Below are positions 1 through 8,311 of a DNA stretch of 64,000 nucleotides, one piece after another (the first letter of the stretch is position 1; each line of letters opens with the position of its first letter). Below the pieces are notes generated by a model. It had not been told where the DNA came from and ran no database searches. It worked only from the letters and a program-made list of their open reading frames with translations. A program made the position numbers and the translations under genes. The stretch comes from Cupriavidus malaysiensis (GTDB lineage: Bacteria; Pseudomonadota; Gammaproteobacteria; Burkholderiales; Burkholderiaceae), in contig NZ_CP017755.1 in assembly GCF_001854325.1 (NCBI RefSeq), positions 2,728,001 through 2,792,000 on the forward strand. Direction: 5' to 3'.

Positions 1-320
1 ACGGCAGCGTCGCCAAGGTGGGGCAGTTCTTCACCGCCTACGGCCCCAGCGGTCCGGACGGCCTCGCCGTGGACGCCGAGGGCCGCCTGCTGGTGGCCAA
101 CCCGGGGCTGGGCTACGTCTGGGTGCTCAACGGGCGCGCCGAGCCGGTCGAGGTCCTGCGCGGCACGCCGGGCAGCTCCACCACCAACCTGGCCTTCGGC
201 GGCGAGGACAGGCGCACGCTCTACGTCACCGACTCGACGCACGGCCGCATCCTGCGCGCCGGGATGCCGGCGGCGGGGCTGCCGCTGCACCGTGGCGCGC
301 CGGCCGCGCGGGGGGCCTGA
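1..320 (+). CDS. SMP-30/gluconolactonase-like protein, C-terminal part
   Basis: The reading frame is open from the first base, so the gene begins outside the window and only about 106 C-terminal residues are seen. They carry the beta-propeller pattern of the SMP-30/gluconolactonase/LRE family: a GPDGLAVDAEG strand, a TNLAFGG strand and LYVTDSTHGRI near the end. Family members are calcium-dependent lactonases or related sugar-acid hydrolases. The in-frame GTG at 18 is probably internal, because the frame and the fold continue upstream. The natural stop is TGA at 318-320. The substrate cannot be assigned from this fragment. Confidence 0.75.
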   Translation, partial: GSVAKVGQFFTAYGPSGPDGLAVDAEGRLLVANPGLGYVWVLNGRAEPVEVLRGTPGSSTTNLAFGGEDRRTLYVTDSTHGRILRAGMPAAGLPLHRGAPAARGA

Positions 321-454
321 AGCGGCTGCCCCTGCAGGCGCCGGCAAGGCAGAGCGGGCACTGCTAGAATCGGCGCGCCCCCGCACTCATGCGCCCATGC
401 GCGGCCGGCGCCCCTGCCTGCGCGGGCCGGCCACGTTCCCGACGGAATCCGATC

Positions 455-922
455 GTGCCTATCATCCTGCTCGTCCTCGCCATGCTCGGCGCCCTGGTCT
501 ACGGCGCCGTGCGCCTGTACCTGACGGTGGCCTCGGCCTTCGGCACGCTGGCCGGCGCCGGCGCCGTGCTGGCGGCCGCCGCGCTGCTGGCGGCGCTGGT
601 CGCCGGCCTGGTGCGGCGCTACCGCAGCATCCACGGCACCACGGTCAAGGGAGAACGCATCCTGACGCTCGAAGGCCCCTGGGGCAGCGTGTGCGTCGAC
701 GCCGAGCACAAGCATGGCCTCCTGACGCTGCACGAAGCGCGCTCGCGCTTCATCTTCGCGGATATCGCCGGCGCCGAGCCCGGCGGCGCGGACGGCAAGT
801 GGTCGCTGGCGCTGCGCCTGGAGCACAATGCCCGGCCGCTGTGGCAGATCCCCATGGCCTCGCGCAAGGAAGCGCTGCGCTGGGCCAGGATCTTCACCCT
901 GGCCGCGGCGCAGAAGCTGTAG
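455..922 (+). CDS. Small membrane protein of unknown function
   Basis: A 155-residue protein. Two hydrophobic segments (about residues 1-25 and 30-52) are followed by a soluble C-terminal domain of about 100 residues with no motif I recognise. The GTG at 455 is chosen because the hydrophobic segment starts directly after it; an in-frame ATG at 482 is the alternative. The frame also extends upstream to 389, but that stretch is Arg/Pro/Cys-rich and looks non-coding. The gene stands alone between the SMP-30 tail and the convergent GntR gene. I do not recognise the family. Confidence 0.6.
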   Translation: MPIILLVLAMLGALVYGAVRLYLTVASAFGTLAGAGAVLAAAALLAALVAGLVRRYRSIHGTTVKGERILTLEGPWGSVCVDAEHKHGLLTLHEARSRFIFADIAGAEPGGADGKWSLALRLEHNARPLWQIPMASRKEALRWARIFTLAAAQKL

Positions 923-972
923 CGCCCCGCACCTCGCTGCTTTGATCGGGGCCGGGAAGCGCGACGGCCGCG

Positions 973-1734
973 CTATCCCTTCAGGTACATGTTCAGGCGC
1001 TTGGCGGCGTTGCGCAGGTGGGATTCGGCCGCCTCCGCCGCGCGCTCGGCATCGCCCGCGACGATGGCATCGTAGATCCGCTTGTGCTCTTCCTGCACCG
1101 CCTCGACCAGGTCCGCGTGGCGGCTCTTGGTATTGCTGCGCGCCTGCCGGATCAGCCGGCGCGCACCGTGCTCGAGGTGCTCGCTGAGGGCGCGGAAGTG
1201 CGGATTGTGGGTGGCATCGACGATGGCCTGGTGGAAGGCGAAATCCTCGTCGTCGCCGAGCCGGTCATTGGCGATCTCGTACTCCATGCCGACCAGCGCG
1301 CGGCGGATGCGCTTGAGGTCCTCCGGCGTGCGGCGCATCGCCGCGAAGCGGGTGGCGGCCACCTCGATGGTGACCAGCAGCTCCATCACCATCGACAGCG
1401 AGTGCTTCTCGTCGATCACCACGTCCTGCATGCGGAAGGCCTGGCGCTGGCTGCGCTCGATGACGAACACGCCGCTGCCGGCCTTGGATTCCACCAGGCC
1501 TTCGGACTTCAGCTGCGACAAGGCCTCGCGCACCACCGCGCGGCTCACCGAGAACTGCTCGCACAGCAGGCGCTCGCTCGGCAGCCTGTCGCCGACGGCG
1601 AACTCCCCCGCCTGGATGGCCTGGCTCAGCCGCCGCGCGATCTCGTCCGGCAGGTGCTTGGCCTCCGGATGGAACATCACGCTTGGCGCGCGCTCGGCGC
1701 CGCTCGGTGCCGGTTCTGGCACGGTCTTGCTCAC
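973..1734 (-). CDS. GntR/FadR-family transcriptional regulator
   Basis: A 253-residue regulator. Residues about 27-92 form the GntR winged helix (GDRLPSERLLCEQFSVSRAVVREALSQL, seen in two parts around the recognition helix, then a GSGVFV wing). Residues about 115-240 form an all-helical FCD ligand domain with the usual Asp/His positions (DEDFAFHQAI, HLEHGARR, AESHLRNA). FadR-subfamily proteins with FCD domains usually repress catabolic operons and are released by a carboxylate or related metabolite. The GTG at 1734 is preferred because it follows a purine-rich GAGGGAGA ribosome site; the longer frame to 1875 is repeat-rich and unlikely to be protein. It diverges from the livK operon, whose promoter carries three GTCnGAC boxes typical of this subfamily, so it is the likely repressor. 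Confidence 0.9.
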   Translation of the reverse strand: MSKTVPEPAPSGAERAPSVMFHPEAKHLPDEIARRLSQAIQAGEFAVGDRLPSERLLCEQFSVSRAVVREALSQLKSEGLVESKAGSGVFVIERSQRQAFRMQDVVIDEKHSLSMVMELLVTIEVAATRFAAMRRTPEDLKRIRRALVGMEYEIANDRLGDDEDFAFHQAIVDATHNPHFRALSEHLEHGARRLIRQARSNTKSRHADLVEAVQEEHKRIYDAIVAGDAERAAEAAESHLRNAAKRLNMYLKG

Positions 1735-2079
1735 GGTTCTCTCCCTCGCGCCGCCTGGCGCGCACTGTACGTGTTCGTCTTTCGTCTGGTCCCGTACGTC
1801 TCCGTACGTTCTGTGCCCGGTTCCGCCCGGCCGACAGGCAGGCCGACAAGATAGGCCGGCAAGATAGGCCGGCAACTGGCCTTACAGGTCAATGTAGCAC
1901 GTCTTGCCCCGGGCGCCACCCCCGCTCTCCGGGGCAGTCGCGGCAGCCGGCGCCGGCCCTGCGGGCTGCGCTCGCGACCGCCCGCGGCAAACCCGCAGGC
2001 CAGGGCGAATGCATGATTTTCCCCGTATTTCCCTGTGTTTTCCGCTATCAGTGGAAACCCGAAGACGCCCCTTCCGCCG
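1735..2079. other. Intergenic region with short repeats, gntR side
   Basis: No gene is seen here. GTACGT occurs three times (1767-1772, 1794-1799, 1804-1809) just upstream of the gntR start, which could mark its own control region. A 13-bp unit, AAGATAGGCCGGC, is tandemly duplicated at 1848-1860 and 1861-1873. The livK promoter lies beyond this stretch. Confidence 0.4.
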
Positions 2080-2108
2080 TTGACGCCTCCCGCCCGACTC
2101 CCTATAGT
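2080..2108 (+). promoter_or_regulatory. Sigma-70-like promoter of the livK operon
   Basis: TTGACG at 2080-2085 is followed by a 17-base spacer and TATAGT at 2103-2108, a near-consensus sigma-70 promoter. Transcription would start near 2115, about 100 bases before the livK ATG. The first GTCTGAC box sits on the predicted start point, which fits repression by blocking open-complex formation. Confidence 0.75.
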
Positions 2109-2114
2109 AAACCT

Positions 2115-2156
2115 GTCTGACCACTTTTATAACTGTCAGACCAATAATCGTCGGAC
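2115..2156. promoter_or_regulatory. Three GTCnGAC operator boxes (GntR/FadR type)
   Basis: GTCTGAC (2115-2121), GTCAGAC (2135-2141) and GTCGGAC (2150-2156) are three odd palindromes whose centres are 20 and 15 bases apart. FadR-subfamily GntR repressors commonly bind TnGTCnGACnA-type sites. The boxes cover the predicted transcription start and early leader of the livK operon. The divergently encoded GntR protein is the natural candidate to bind them. Confidence 0.65.
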
Positions 2157-2215
2157 AAATAAAGGGATGACGCCGCCAGGCGCATCCGGATGGCCCAACT
2201 ATCAAGGAGACATGC

Positions 2216-3463
2216 ATGAGCGGTAGCCGTATTTCCCGTCCTTTGCTCGCGGCAGCGGCACTTTCCCTGCTGGCAGGCACGGCATCGGCGGCCCCGGTGA
2301 AGATCGCGCTGGTCGAGACCCTGTCCGGGCCGCAGGCATCGACCGGGCTGATGTTCCGCGCCGCGGCGCGCTTCGCCATCGACCGGCTCAACGCGGCCGG
2401 CGGCTGGAACGGCGAGCCGCTGCAACTGGTCGAGTACGACAACCAGGGCGGCCCGGCCGGCGCCGCCGACAAGCTGAAGGCCGCGGTGGCCGATGGCGCG
2501 CAGATCGTCATGCAGGGATCGTCCTCCGCCGTGTCGGGGCAGATCACCGAGGACGTGCGCAAGTTCAACCTGCGCAATCCGGGCAAGGAGATCCTCTACC
2601 TGAACCTGGGTGGGGAGGCGATGGAGCTGACCGGCGAGAAGTGCCACTTCTACCACTTCCGCTTCGCCACCAACGCGCAGATCCGCGTCAAGGCGCTGGT
2701 TGCCGCGATGAAGCCGCTGAACGCGCTGGGATCGCGCGTGTACTCGATCAACCAGAACTACTCCTGGGGCGCCGACATGCAGAAGGCCATCGGCGACTAC
2801 GCCGGCCTGGGCGGCTACACGGTGGTCGACAAGACGCTGCACGACGTCAACAAGGTGCAGGACTTCTCGCCCTACGTGGCCAAGATCGCCGCCGCCAAGG
2901 CCGATACCGTGATCACCGGCAACTGGTCGAACGACCTGCTGCTGCTGATGAAGGCGACCAAGGCGGCCGGCCTGAAGACCCGCTTCGCCACCGTCTTCCT
3001 CGACCAGCCCGGCAACGTCGGCAATGCCGGCGAGGTCGCGCTCGGCCACTATGTCGCGCACCCCTTCAATGCCGAGGCGGGCGGCGCCGACGGCGAGAAG
3101 CTCGCCAACGACTTCAAGGCCAAGGAAGGCCACCTGCCGGTCTTCATCGAGCCGCAGTCGATCTTCGGCATCGAGATGCTGGGCGAGGCGCTGAAGTCGG
3201 TCAAGCCGGAGGGCGGCAGGCTCAGCACCAAGGCACTGGCGCTGGCGCTGGAAAAGGCCAGGGTCAAGACCCCGCTGGGCGAGATGAGCATGCGCGCGGC
3301 CGACCACCAGGTGCTGCTGCCGATGGTGGTGTCGGTGGTCAGCAAGGAGGCGAAGTTCAAGGTCGACGGCACCGACCTGGGCTTCAAGCCCGTCAAGGCC
3401 TTCTCCGCGGCCGACGCCGCCACGCCGCCGCAGGCGAGCTGCAAGATGCAGCGCCCCGGCTGA
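2216..3463 (+). CDS. Branched-chain amino acid-type ABC transporter, substrate-binding protein
   Basis: A 415-residue periplasmic binding protein of the type-1 fold (LivK/Leu-Ile-Val family). A Sec signal peptide ends near residue 25 (TASA-A). The mature protein starts with KIALVETLSGPQASTG, typical of this family, and continues with the two-lobe fold (YDNQGG, VITGNWSNDLLLLM). Family members bind amino acids, but in Burkholderiaceae also aromatic and aliphatic carboxylates, so the ligand is open. The ATG at 2216 follows AAGGAGA; the ATG at 2212 hits a stop at once. It is the first gene of the operon and sits 140 bases before the permease gene. Confidence 0.9.
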   Translation: MSGSRISRPLLAAAALSLLAGTASAAPVKIALVETLSGPQASTGLMFRAAARFAIDRLNAAGGWNGEPLQLVEYDNQGGPAGAADKLKAAVADGAQIVMQGSSSAVSGQITEDVRKFNLRNPGKEILYLNLGGEAMELTGEKCHFYHFRFATNAQIRVKALVAAMKPLNALGSRVYSINQNYSWGADMQKAIGDYAGLGGYTVVDKTLHDVNKVQDFSPYVAKIAAAKADTVITGNWSNDLLLLMKATKAAGLKTRFATVFLDQPGNVGNAGEVALGHYVAHPFNAEAGGADGEKLANDFKAKEGHLPVFIEPQSIFGIEMLGEALKSVKPEGGRLSTKALALALEKARVKTPLGEMSMRAADHQVLLPMVVSVVSKEAKFKVDGTDLGFKPVKAFSAADAATPPQASCKMQRPG

Positions 3464-3603
3464 TCGCCCTCTTCCCGCAACGCTGACCGGCCCGCGCCAT
3501 CCGTGGCGCGGCCCGGCATGCGCGCCGCGCGCCGTCCGCCCGCAGGTCGATGGCAGTGCCGCGCACAGGACCCGCTCGTCCTTACGAAAGCCCAGGAAGC
3601 CTC

Positions 3604-4545
3604 ATGGAATACTTCATCGTCTCGCTGCTCAACGGCGCGATCTACGGCCTGCTGCTGTTCATGGTATCGGCCGGCCTCACGCTGATCTTCGGCATGATGG
3701 GCGTGCTGAACTTCGCGCACGCCTCCTTCTACATGCTCGGTGCCTACCTGGCCTACACGCTGCAGGGCGTGCTCGGCTTCTGGCCCGCGCTGGTGGTCTC
3801 CCCCATCCTGGTCGGCCTGGCCGGCGTGGCGGTCGAGCGCTTCTTCCTGCGCCGCGTGCACCGCTTCGGCCACGCGCACGAACTGCTGCTGACCTTCGGC
3901 CTGTCCTTCATCATCGCCGAACTGATCAAGCTCTTCTTCGGCAACTTCCCGGTCGATTACCGCGTGCCGCCCGCGCTCGACTTCGCCGCCTTCCAGCTCG
4001 GCGCCACCGCCTATCCCTTCTACCGCATCCTGATGGGCGGCATCGCGCTGGCCATGTTCGGCCTGATCTACCTGCTGCTGACGCGCACCCGCGTCGGCAT
4101 CGTGGTGCGCTCGGCCATCTACAAGCCGCGCATGGCCGAGGCGCTCGGCCACAACGTGCCGCTGGTCTTCATGGGCGTGTTCGGCGTCGGCGCCGCGCTG
4201 GCCGGGCTGGCCGGCGCGGTGGCCGGCGCCTTCTACACCACCAACCCGAACATGGCGCTGGAGCTCGGCGTGATGGTGTTCGTGGTGGTGGTGGTGGGCG
4301 GCCTGGGCTCGCTCGGCGGCGCCATGCTGGCCTCGCTGCTGATCGGCCTGATCACCTCGCTGTCGGTCGGCGTCGACCGCAGCCTGGCCGACCTGCTGGC
4401 CCTGGCCGGCCTGCGCGAATGGGCCGAGCAGGTGGGCGGCCTGCTCACGCTCAAGCTGTCGAGCCTGTCCGCCACCATCCCCTTCGCCTTGATGCTGCTG
4501 ATCCTGCTGGTCCGCCCGTCCGGGCTGATGGGCGAGAAGGAATAA
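3604..4545 (+). CDS. livH: ABC transporter permease, LivH family
   Basis: A 313-residue inner-membrane permease with about eight hydrophobic segments. The family signature region near the N terminus is visible (NGAIYGLLLFMVSAGLTLIF, then GVLNFAHASFYMLGAY), as is the conserved VVVGGLGSLGGA loop near residue 230. It pairs with LivM to form the import channel. The ATG at 3604 follows an AGGAAG site; the longer frame from 3550 has no leader-like character. LivM starts 14 bases after its stop. Confidence 0.93.
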   Translation: MEYFIVSLLNGAIYGLLLFMVSAGLTLIFGMMGVLNFAHASFYMLGAYLAYTLQGVLGFWPALVVSPILVGLAGVAVERFFLRRVHRFGHAHELLLTFGLSFIIAELIKLFFGNFPVDYRVPPALDFAAFQLGATAYPFYRILMGGIALAMFGLIYLLLTRTRVGIVVRSAIYKPRMAEALGHNVPLVFMGVFGVGAALAGLAGAVAGAFYTTNPNMALELGVMVFVVVVVGGLGSLGGAMLASLLIGLITSLSVGVDRSLADLLALAGLREWAEQVGGLLTLKLSSLSATIPFALMLLILLVRPSGLMGEKE

Positions 4546-4559
4546 GCCACGGAGCCCGC

Positions 4560-5846
4560 ATGACCCCGATCCAGAAAACCCTCCTGCTGCTCGCCGTCGC
4601 GGCCCTCGCCGCGCTGCCCGCAGTGCTTTCCCCGGCCCTGGTCAACGCCTCGATCCAGATGCTGATCGCGGTGCTGTTCGCCGCGGCCTTCAACCTGCTG
4701 AGCGGCCAGGGCGGCATGCTGTCGTTCGGCCACGCCGCCTACTTCGGCATCGGCACCTTCGCCACCGTGCACGCGATGAACGCCTTCGGCGGCAACGGCC
4801 TGCTGCCGACGCCGCTGCTGCCGCTGGCCGGCGGCGCCATGGGCCTGCTGGCGGGCCTGGCGGCCGGCTGGTTCGCAACCCAGCGCGCGGGCGTCTACTT
4901 CGCCATGATCACGCTGGCCCTGGCCGAGCTGCTGCATGCGCTGGCGCCCCACCTGGCCGGCTGGTTCGGCGGCGAGGCGGGCATCTCCACCATGCGCATG
5001 CCGGCCTGGGGCTTCAGCTTCGGCGACAGCACGCAGGTCTACTACCTGACCCTGGCCTGGGTGCTGCTGTCGCTGGGCCTGCTCTACCTGTACACGCTGA
5101 CGCCGGTCGGCCGGCTCACGCTGGGCCTGCGCGAGAACGCCAACCGCCTGCGCTTCCTCGGCTATGACGTGCACCGCCTCGGCGTGCTGGTGTTCGCCGT
5201 GTCCGCGATGTTCTCCGGCGTCGCCGGCGGCCTGCAGGCCATCAATATGGAAGCGGCCAACTACGTGGTGTTCGATGCCTCGGCTTCCGCCGCGGTGGTG
5301 CTGAACAGCTACATCGGCGGCGTCAAGCTGTTCCTCGGGCCCGCGCTCGGCGCGGCGGCCATGACCTTCTTCGGCTATGCCGTGTCCGACCTGACGCGCT
5401 CCTGGCTGCTCTACCAGGGCATCCTGTTCGTGCTGGTGATGCTGTTCGTGCCGGCCGGGCTGGCCGGCCTGGTGCAGTCCTTGCTGGCCAACTGCCGCAC
5501 GCACGGCCTGCGCCGCATGCTGCCGCTCGCGCTGGCCTTCGTGCTGGGCGCGCTGCTGCTGGCGGCCGGCACGGTCTTCACGGTGGAGATGCTGCAGCGC
5601 GCCTTCTCGCAGGACTACCGCGCGATGGCAGCCCTCGCCGGTGGCGGCCTGCCGCCGATCCCGCTGTTCGGCCGCGACTGGGACCCGCTCTCTCCGTTCA
5701 CCTGGCTGGTGCCCGCCGCGCTGCTGGCCGCCGGCGTGCTCCTCGCCCGCCTCGCCAACGGCGCCTGGCTGCGCGTCAAGGACGCGGCCGATGCCGCCGC
5801 GGCCCCGGCCCGGCCTTCCGCCAACGCCCACAGGAATCCGGCATGA
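4560..5846 (+). CDS. livM: ABC transporter permease, LivM family, with long C-terminal extension
   Basis: A 428-residue inner-membrane permease. The LivM core (residues about 1-310) has the family features FNLLSGQGGMLSFGHAAYFGIG and the Y-x-G-G-V-K-L-F-L-G-P loop. Most LivM proteins are about 300-350 residues. Here about 110 extra residues follow, with two more hydrophobic segments (near residues 320-340 and 382-402) and a polar, Ala/Pro-rich tail. The ATG at 4560 follows the LivH stop by 14 bases, and the stop overlaps the livG start (ATGA). The role of the extension is unknown. Confidence 0.92.
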   Translation: MTPIQKTLLLLAVAALAALPAVLSPALVNASIQMLIAVLFAAAFNLLSGQGGMLSFGHAAYFGIGTFATVHAMNAFGGNGLLPTPLLPLAGGAMGLLAGLAAGWFATQRAGVYFAMITLALAELLHALAPHLAGWFGGEAGISTMRMPAWGFSFGDSTQVYYLTLAWVLLSLGLLYLYTLTPVGRLTLGLRENANRLRFLGYDVHRLGVLVFAVSAMFSGVAGGLQAINMEAANYVVFDASASAAVVLNSYIGGVKLFLGPALGAAAMTFFGYAVSDLTRSWLLYQGILFVLVMLFVPAGLAGLVQSLLANCRTHGLRRMLPLALAFVLGALLLAAGTVFTVEMLQRAFSQDYRAMAALAGGGLPPIPLFGRDWDPLSPFTWLVPAALLAAGVLLARLANGAWLRVKDAADAAAAPARPSANAHRNPA

Positions 5847-6601
5847 ACCCGCAAGCCATCCTTTCGCTGCGCGGCCTGCGCAAATCCTTCGGCGACGTCG
5901 ACATCATCCGCGGCGTCGATCTCGAGGTGCGCGCCGGCGAACGCCACGCGCTGATCGGTCCCAACGGGGCCGGCAAATCGACCCTGTTCCACCTGATCTC
6001 GGGCCGCCTGCCCGCCAGCGGCGGCCAGGTGCTGCTGGACGGCGCCGCCATCCAGGGCTTGTCGCCGCAGGAAATCAACCGGCGCGGGCTGGCGCGCTCC
6101 TTCCAGATCACCAATATCTTCGCCGGCCTCAGCGTGTTCGAGAACGTGCGCCTCGCCGTGATGCGGCGGCACGGCCTGCAGTACGTGCTGTGGCGCTTCG
6201 CCAACCGCCTGCGCGCGGTGCGCGACGAGACCATGCAGCTGCTGGACCAGGTGCGGCTGGGCGCCCGCGCCGGCACCGTCGCCGGCGAGCTGTCCTACTC
6301 CGAGCAGCGCTCGCTGGAGATCGCCATGACGCTGGCCTCGGACCCCAAGGTGATCATGCTCGACGAGCCGATGGCCGGCATGTCGCAGGAGGAAACCGAC
6401 TACACCGCCGGACTGATCCGCGAGTTGTCGCGAGGGCGCACGCTGATGATCGTCGAGCACGACATGGACGTGGTGTTCTCGCTGTCCGACCGTATCAGCG
6501 TGCTGGTCTACGGCGAGATCGTCGCCACCGGCAGCCCGGAGGAGATCCGCAACAACCCACGCGTCAAGGAAGCCTATCTGGGCGAGGAGGCCGCCGCATG
6601 A
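5843..6601 (+). CDS. livG: ABC transporter ATPase, LivG family
   Basis: A 252-residue cytoplasmic ATPase. Walker A is GPNGAGKST at residues 39-47, the Q-loop region is RSFQITNIFAGLSVFENVR, the signature is an unusual LSYSEQR, Walker B is VIMLDEP, and the switch histidine lies in MIVEHDMDVVF. LivG and LivF form the heterodimer that drives import. The start overlaps the livM stop by four bases, and the stop overlaps the livF start likewise, so translation is probably coupled. Confidence 0.94.
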   Translation: MNPQAILSLRGLRKSFGDVDIIRGVDLEVRAGERHALIGPNGAGKSTLFHLISGRLPASGGQVLLDGAAIQGLSPQEINRRGLARSFQITNIFAGLSVFENVRLAVMRRHGLQYVLWRFANRLRAVRDETMQLLDQVRLGARAGTVAGELSYSEQRSLEIAMTLASDPKVIMLDEPMAGMSQEETDYTAGLIRELSRGRTLMIVEHDMDVVFSLSDRISVLVYGEIVATGSPEEIRNNPRVKEAYLGEEAAA

Positions 6602-7359
6602 GCGCAGGTATCGGACAACAACACAGCGGGCAGGGCGTCCGGCAAGCCGGCACGCGGCTGCTATCGGTGGAAGGACTGCACGCCCACTACGGCAAGAGCC
6701 ACATCCTGCACGGCGTCGATTTCCACGTCGAGCAGGGCGAGGTGGTCAGCCTGCTGGGACGCAACGGCGCCGGCCGCTCCACCACGCTCAAGGCCATCAT
6801 GGGCCTGGTGCCGCCCAGCGCGGGCCGGATCCGGCTGCGCGGGCGCGATCTCGCCGGCGCCGCCCCCTATGCCATCTGCCGCAGCGGCATCGCCTTCGTG
6901 CCCGAGGAACGCGAGGTGTTCGCCAACCTGAGCGTCGACGAGAACCTGCGCATGGGCGAGCAGCGTGCCCAGCAGGGCGCGCCGAAGTGGACGGTCGAGC
7001 AGATGTTCGACTACTTCCCGCGCCTGAAGGAGCGGCGCAACACCAAGGCCGGCAGCCTGTCCGGCGGCGAGCAGCAGATGCTCACCATGTGCCGCTCGCT
7101 GCTGGGCAACCCGCTGCTGATCCTGATCGACGAGCCCACCGAAGGGCTGGCGCCCAAGATCGTGCAGGTGGTGGGCGAAGCCATCGCCGACATCCACCGC
7201 CGCGGCGTCTCGGTGGTGCTGGTCGAGCAGAAGCTGGCCATCGCCCTCAAGGTCTCCAACCGCGTCTGCGTGATGGGCCATGGCCGCATCGTCTACGAAG
7301 GCACGCCCGCGCAACTCACCGCCAACACTCAACTGATGAAGGACTGGCTCGCCGTATGA
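6598..7359 (+). CDS. livF: ABC transporter ATPase, LivF family, with Arg in Walker A
   Basis: A 253-residue partner ATPase of LivG. Most parts are canonical: signature LSGGEQQML, Walker B LILIDEP, and EGLAPKIVQVV, typical of LivF. The Walker A motif at residues 54-61 is GRNGAGRS, so the invariant lysine is arginine (codon CGC). That lysine contacts the ATP phosphates, so this site may hydrolyse poorly or LivG may carry most turnover. The first 20 residues are a Gly/Gln-rich extension. The start overlaps the livG stop and the stop overlaps the next SDR start, both by four bases. Confidence 0.93.
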   Translation: MSAGIGQQHSGQGVRQAGTRLLSVEGLHAHYGKSHILHGVDFHVEQGEVVSLLGRNGAGRSTTLKAIMGLVPPSAGRIRLRGRDLAGAAPYAICRSGIAFVPEEREVFANLSVDENLRMGEQRAQQGAPKWTVEQMFDYFPRLKERRNTKAGSLSGGEQQMLTMCRSLLGNPLLILIDEPTEGLAPKIVQVVGEAIADIHRRGVSVVLVEQKLAIALKVSNRVCVMGHGRIVYEGTPAQLTANTQLMKDWLAV

Positions 7360-8192
7360 ACACCGCACAACCGCAAGGCATGCAGCACGGATATCCCGAC
7401 GCCCAGCCGTTCGCGCCCGCCCGCTATCCCGGCCTGGCCGGCAAGGTCGTGCTCGACACCGGCGCCGCCAGCGGCATCGGCCGCGCCATGGCGCACGGCT
7501 TCGCCCGCCACGGCGCGCGCCTGATGCTGCTCGACCTCGACGCCGGCGGCCTGGCCGCCGCCAAGGCCGAGCTGGAGGCCGCCCATCCCGGCGTGGAGGT
7601 GGAGACCGTGCGCGCCTCCATCACCGACCCCGAGGCGGTCGAGGCCGCCTGCGCCGCCACCGAGGCGCGCTTCGGCCGCATCGACGTGCTGCTCAACAAC
7701 GCCGGCATCTCGATGAACAAGCCCTCGCTGGAGCTGACGCCGGACGACTGGCGCCGCGCCATCGACATCGACCTGAGCGGCGTCTTCTTCTGCACGCAGG
7801 CCGCGGCGCGCCGCATGGTGCGCCAGGGCGGCGGCAACATCCTCAGCACCGCCTCGATGTGGGGCCTGGCCTCGTCGGCCCGGCGCCTGGCCTATTGCGC
7901 GGCCAAGGCCGGCGTGGTGTCGCTGACCAAGTCGCTGGCGGCCGAATGGGCCGAGCACAACATCCGCGTCAACGCAGTGTGCCCGGGCTACACCCGCACC
8001 GCGCTGGTCGACTCGCTGCTGGCGCGCGGCGCCATGGACGGCGAAGCCCTGCTGGCGCGCACGCCGCTGCGCCGCTTCGGCACGCCGGAAGAGATGGCCG
8101 AGGTGGCGCTCTTCCTCGCCTCCGACGCCGCCGCCTTCATCACCGGCCACGCGCTGGTCTCCGACGGCGGCTGGACCGCCGACGGCTTCTGA
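7356..8192 (+). CDS. Short-chain dehydrogenase/reductase (SDR)
   Basis: A 278-residue classical SDR. The NAD(P)-binding motif TGAASGIG lies at residues 35-42, NNAG is present, and the catalytic Tyr/Lys pair is Y180-x3-K184 (YCAAK). The C terminus GHALVSDGGWTADGF is typical. An acidic residue after the second strand (LLDLDAGG) suggests NAD(H). The 30-residue N-terminal lead is longer than usual. It overlaps livF by four bases, so it is made with the importer and probably acts on the imported compound, for example by oxidising an alcohol to a ketone. The substrate is unknown. Confidence 0.9.
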   Translation: MNTAQPQGMQHGYPDAQPFAPARYPGLAGKVVLDTGAASGIGRAMAHGFARHGARLMLLDLDAGGLAAAKAELEAAHPGVEVETVRASITDPEAVEAACAATEARFGRIDVLLNNAGISMNKPSLELTPDDWRRAIDIDLSGVFFCTQAAARRMVRQGGGNILSTASMWGLASSARRLAYCAAKAGVVSLTKSLAAEWAEHNIRVNAVCPGYTRTALVDSLLARGAMDGEALLARTPLRRFGTPEEMAEVALFLASDAAAFITGHALVSDGGWTADGF

Positions 8193-8311
8193 ACGCGGGC
8201 GCCCCGAGCCGCCCCGGGGCCACCCGAGACGACAAGACACCACACCACACCACACGACGCGCCGCAGTGCGGCGCATCGCAAGAACCACTGGACCACAAG
8301 GATTCCTTCTC

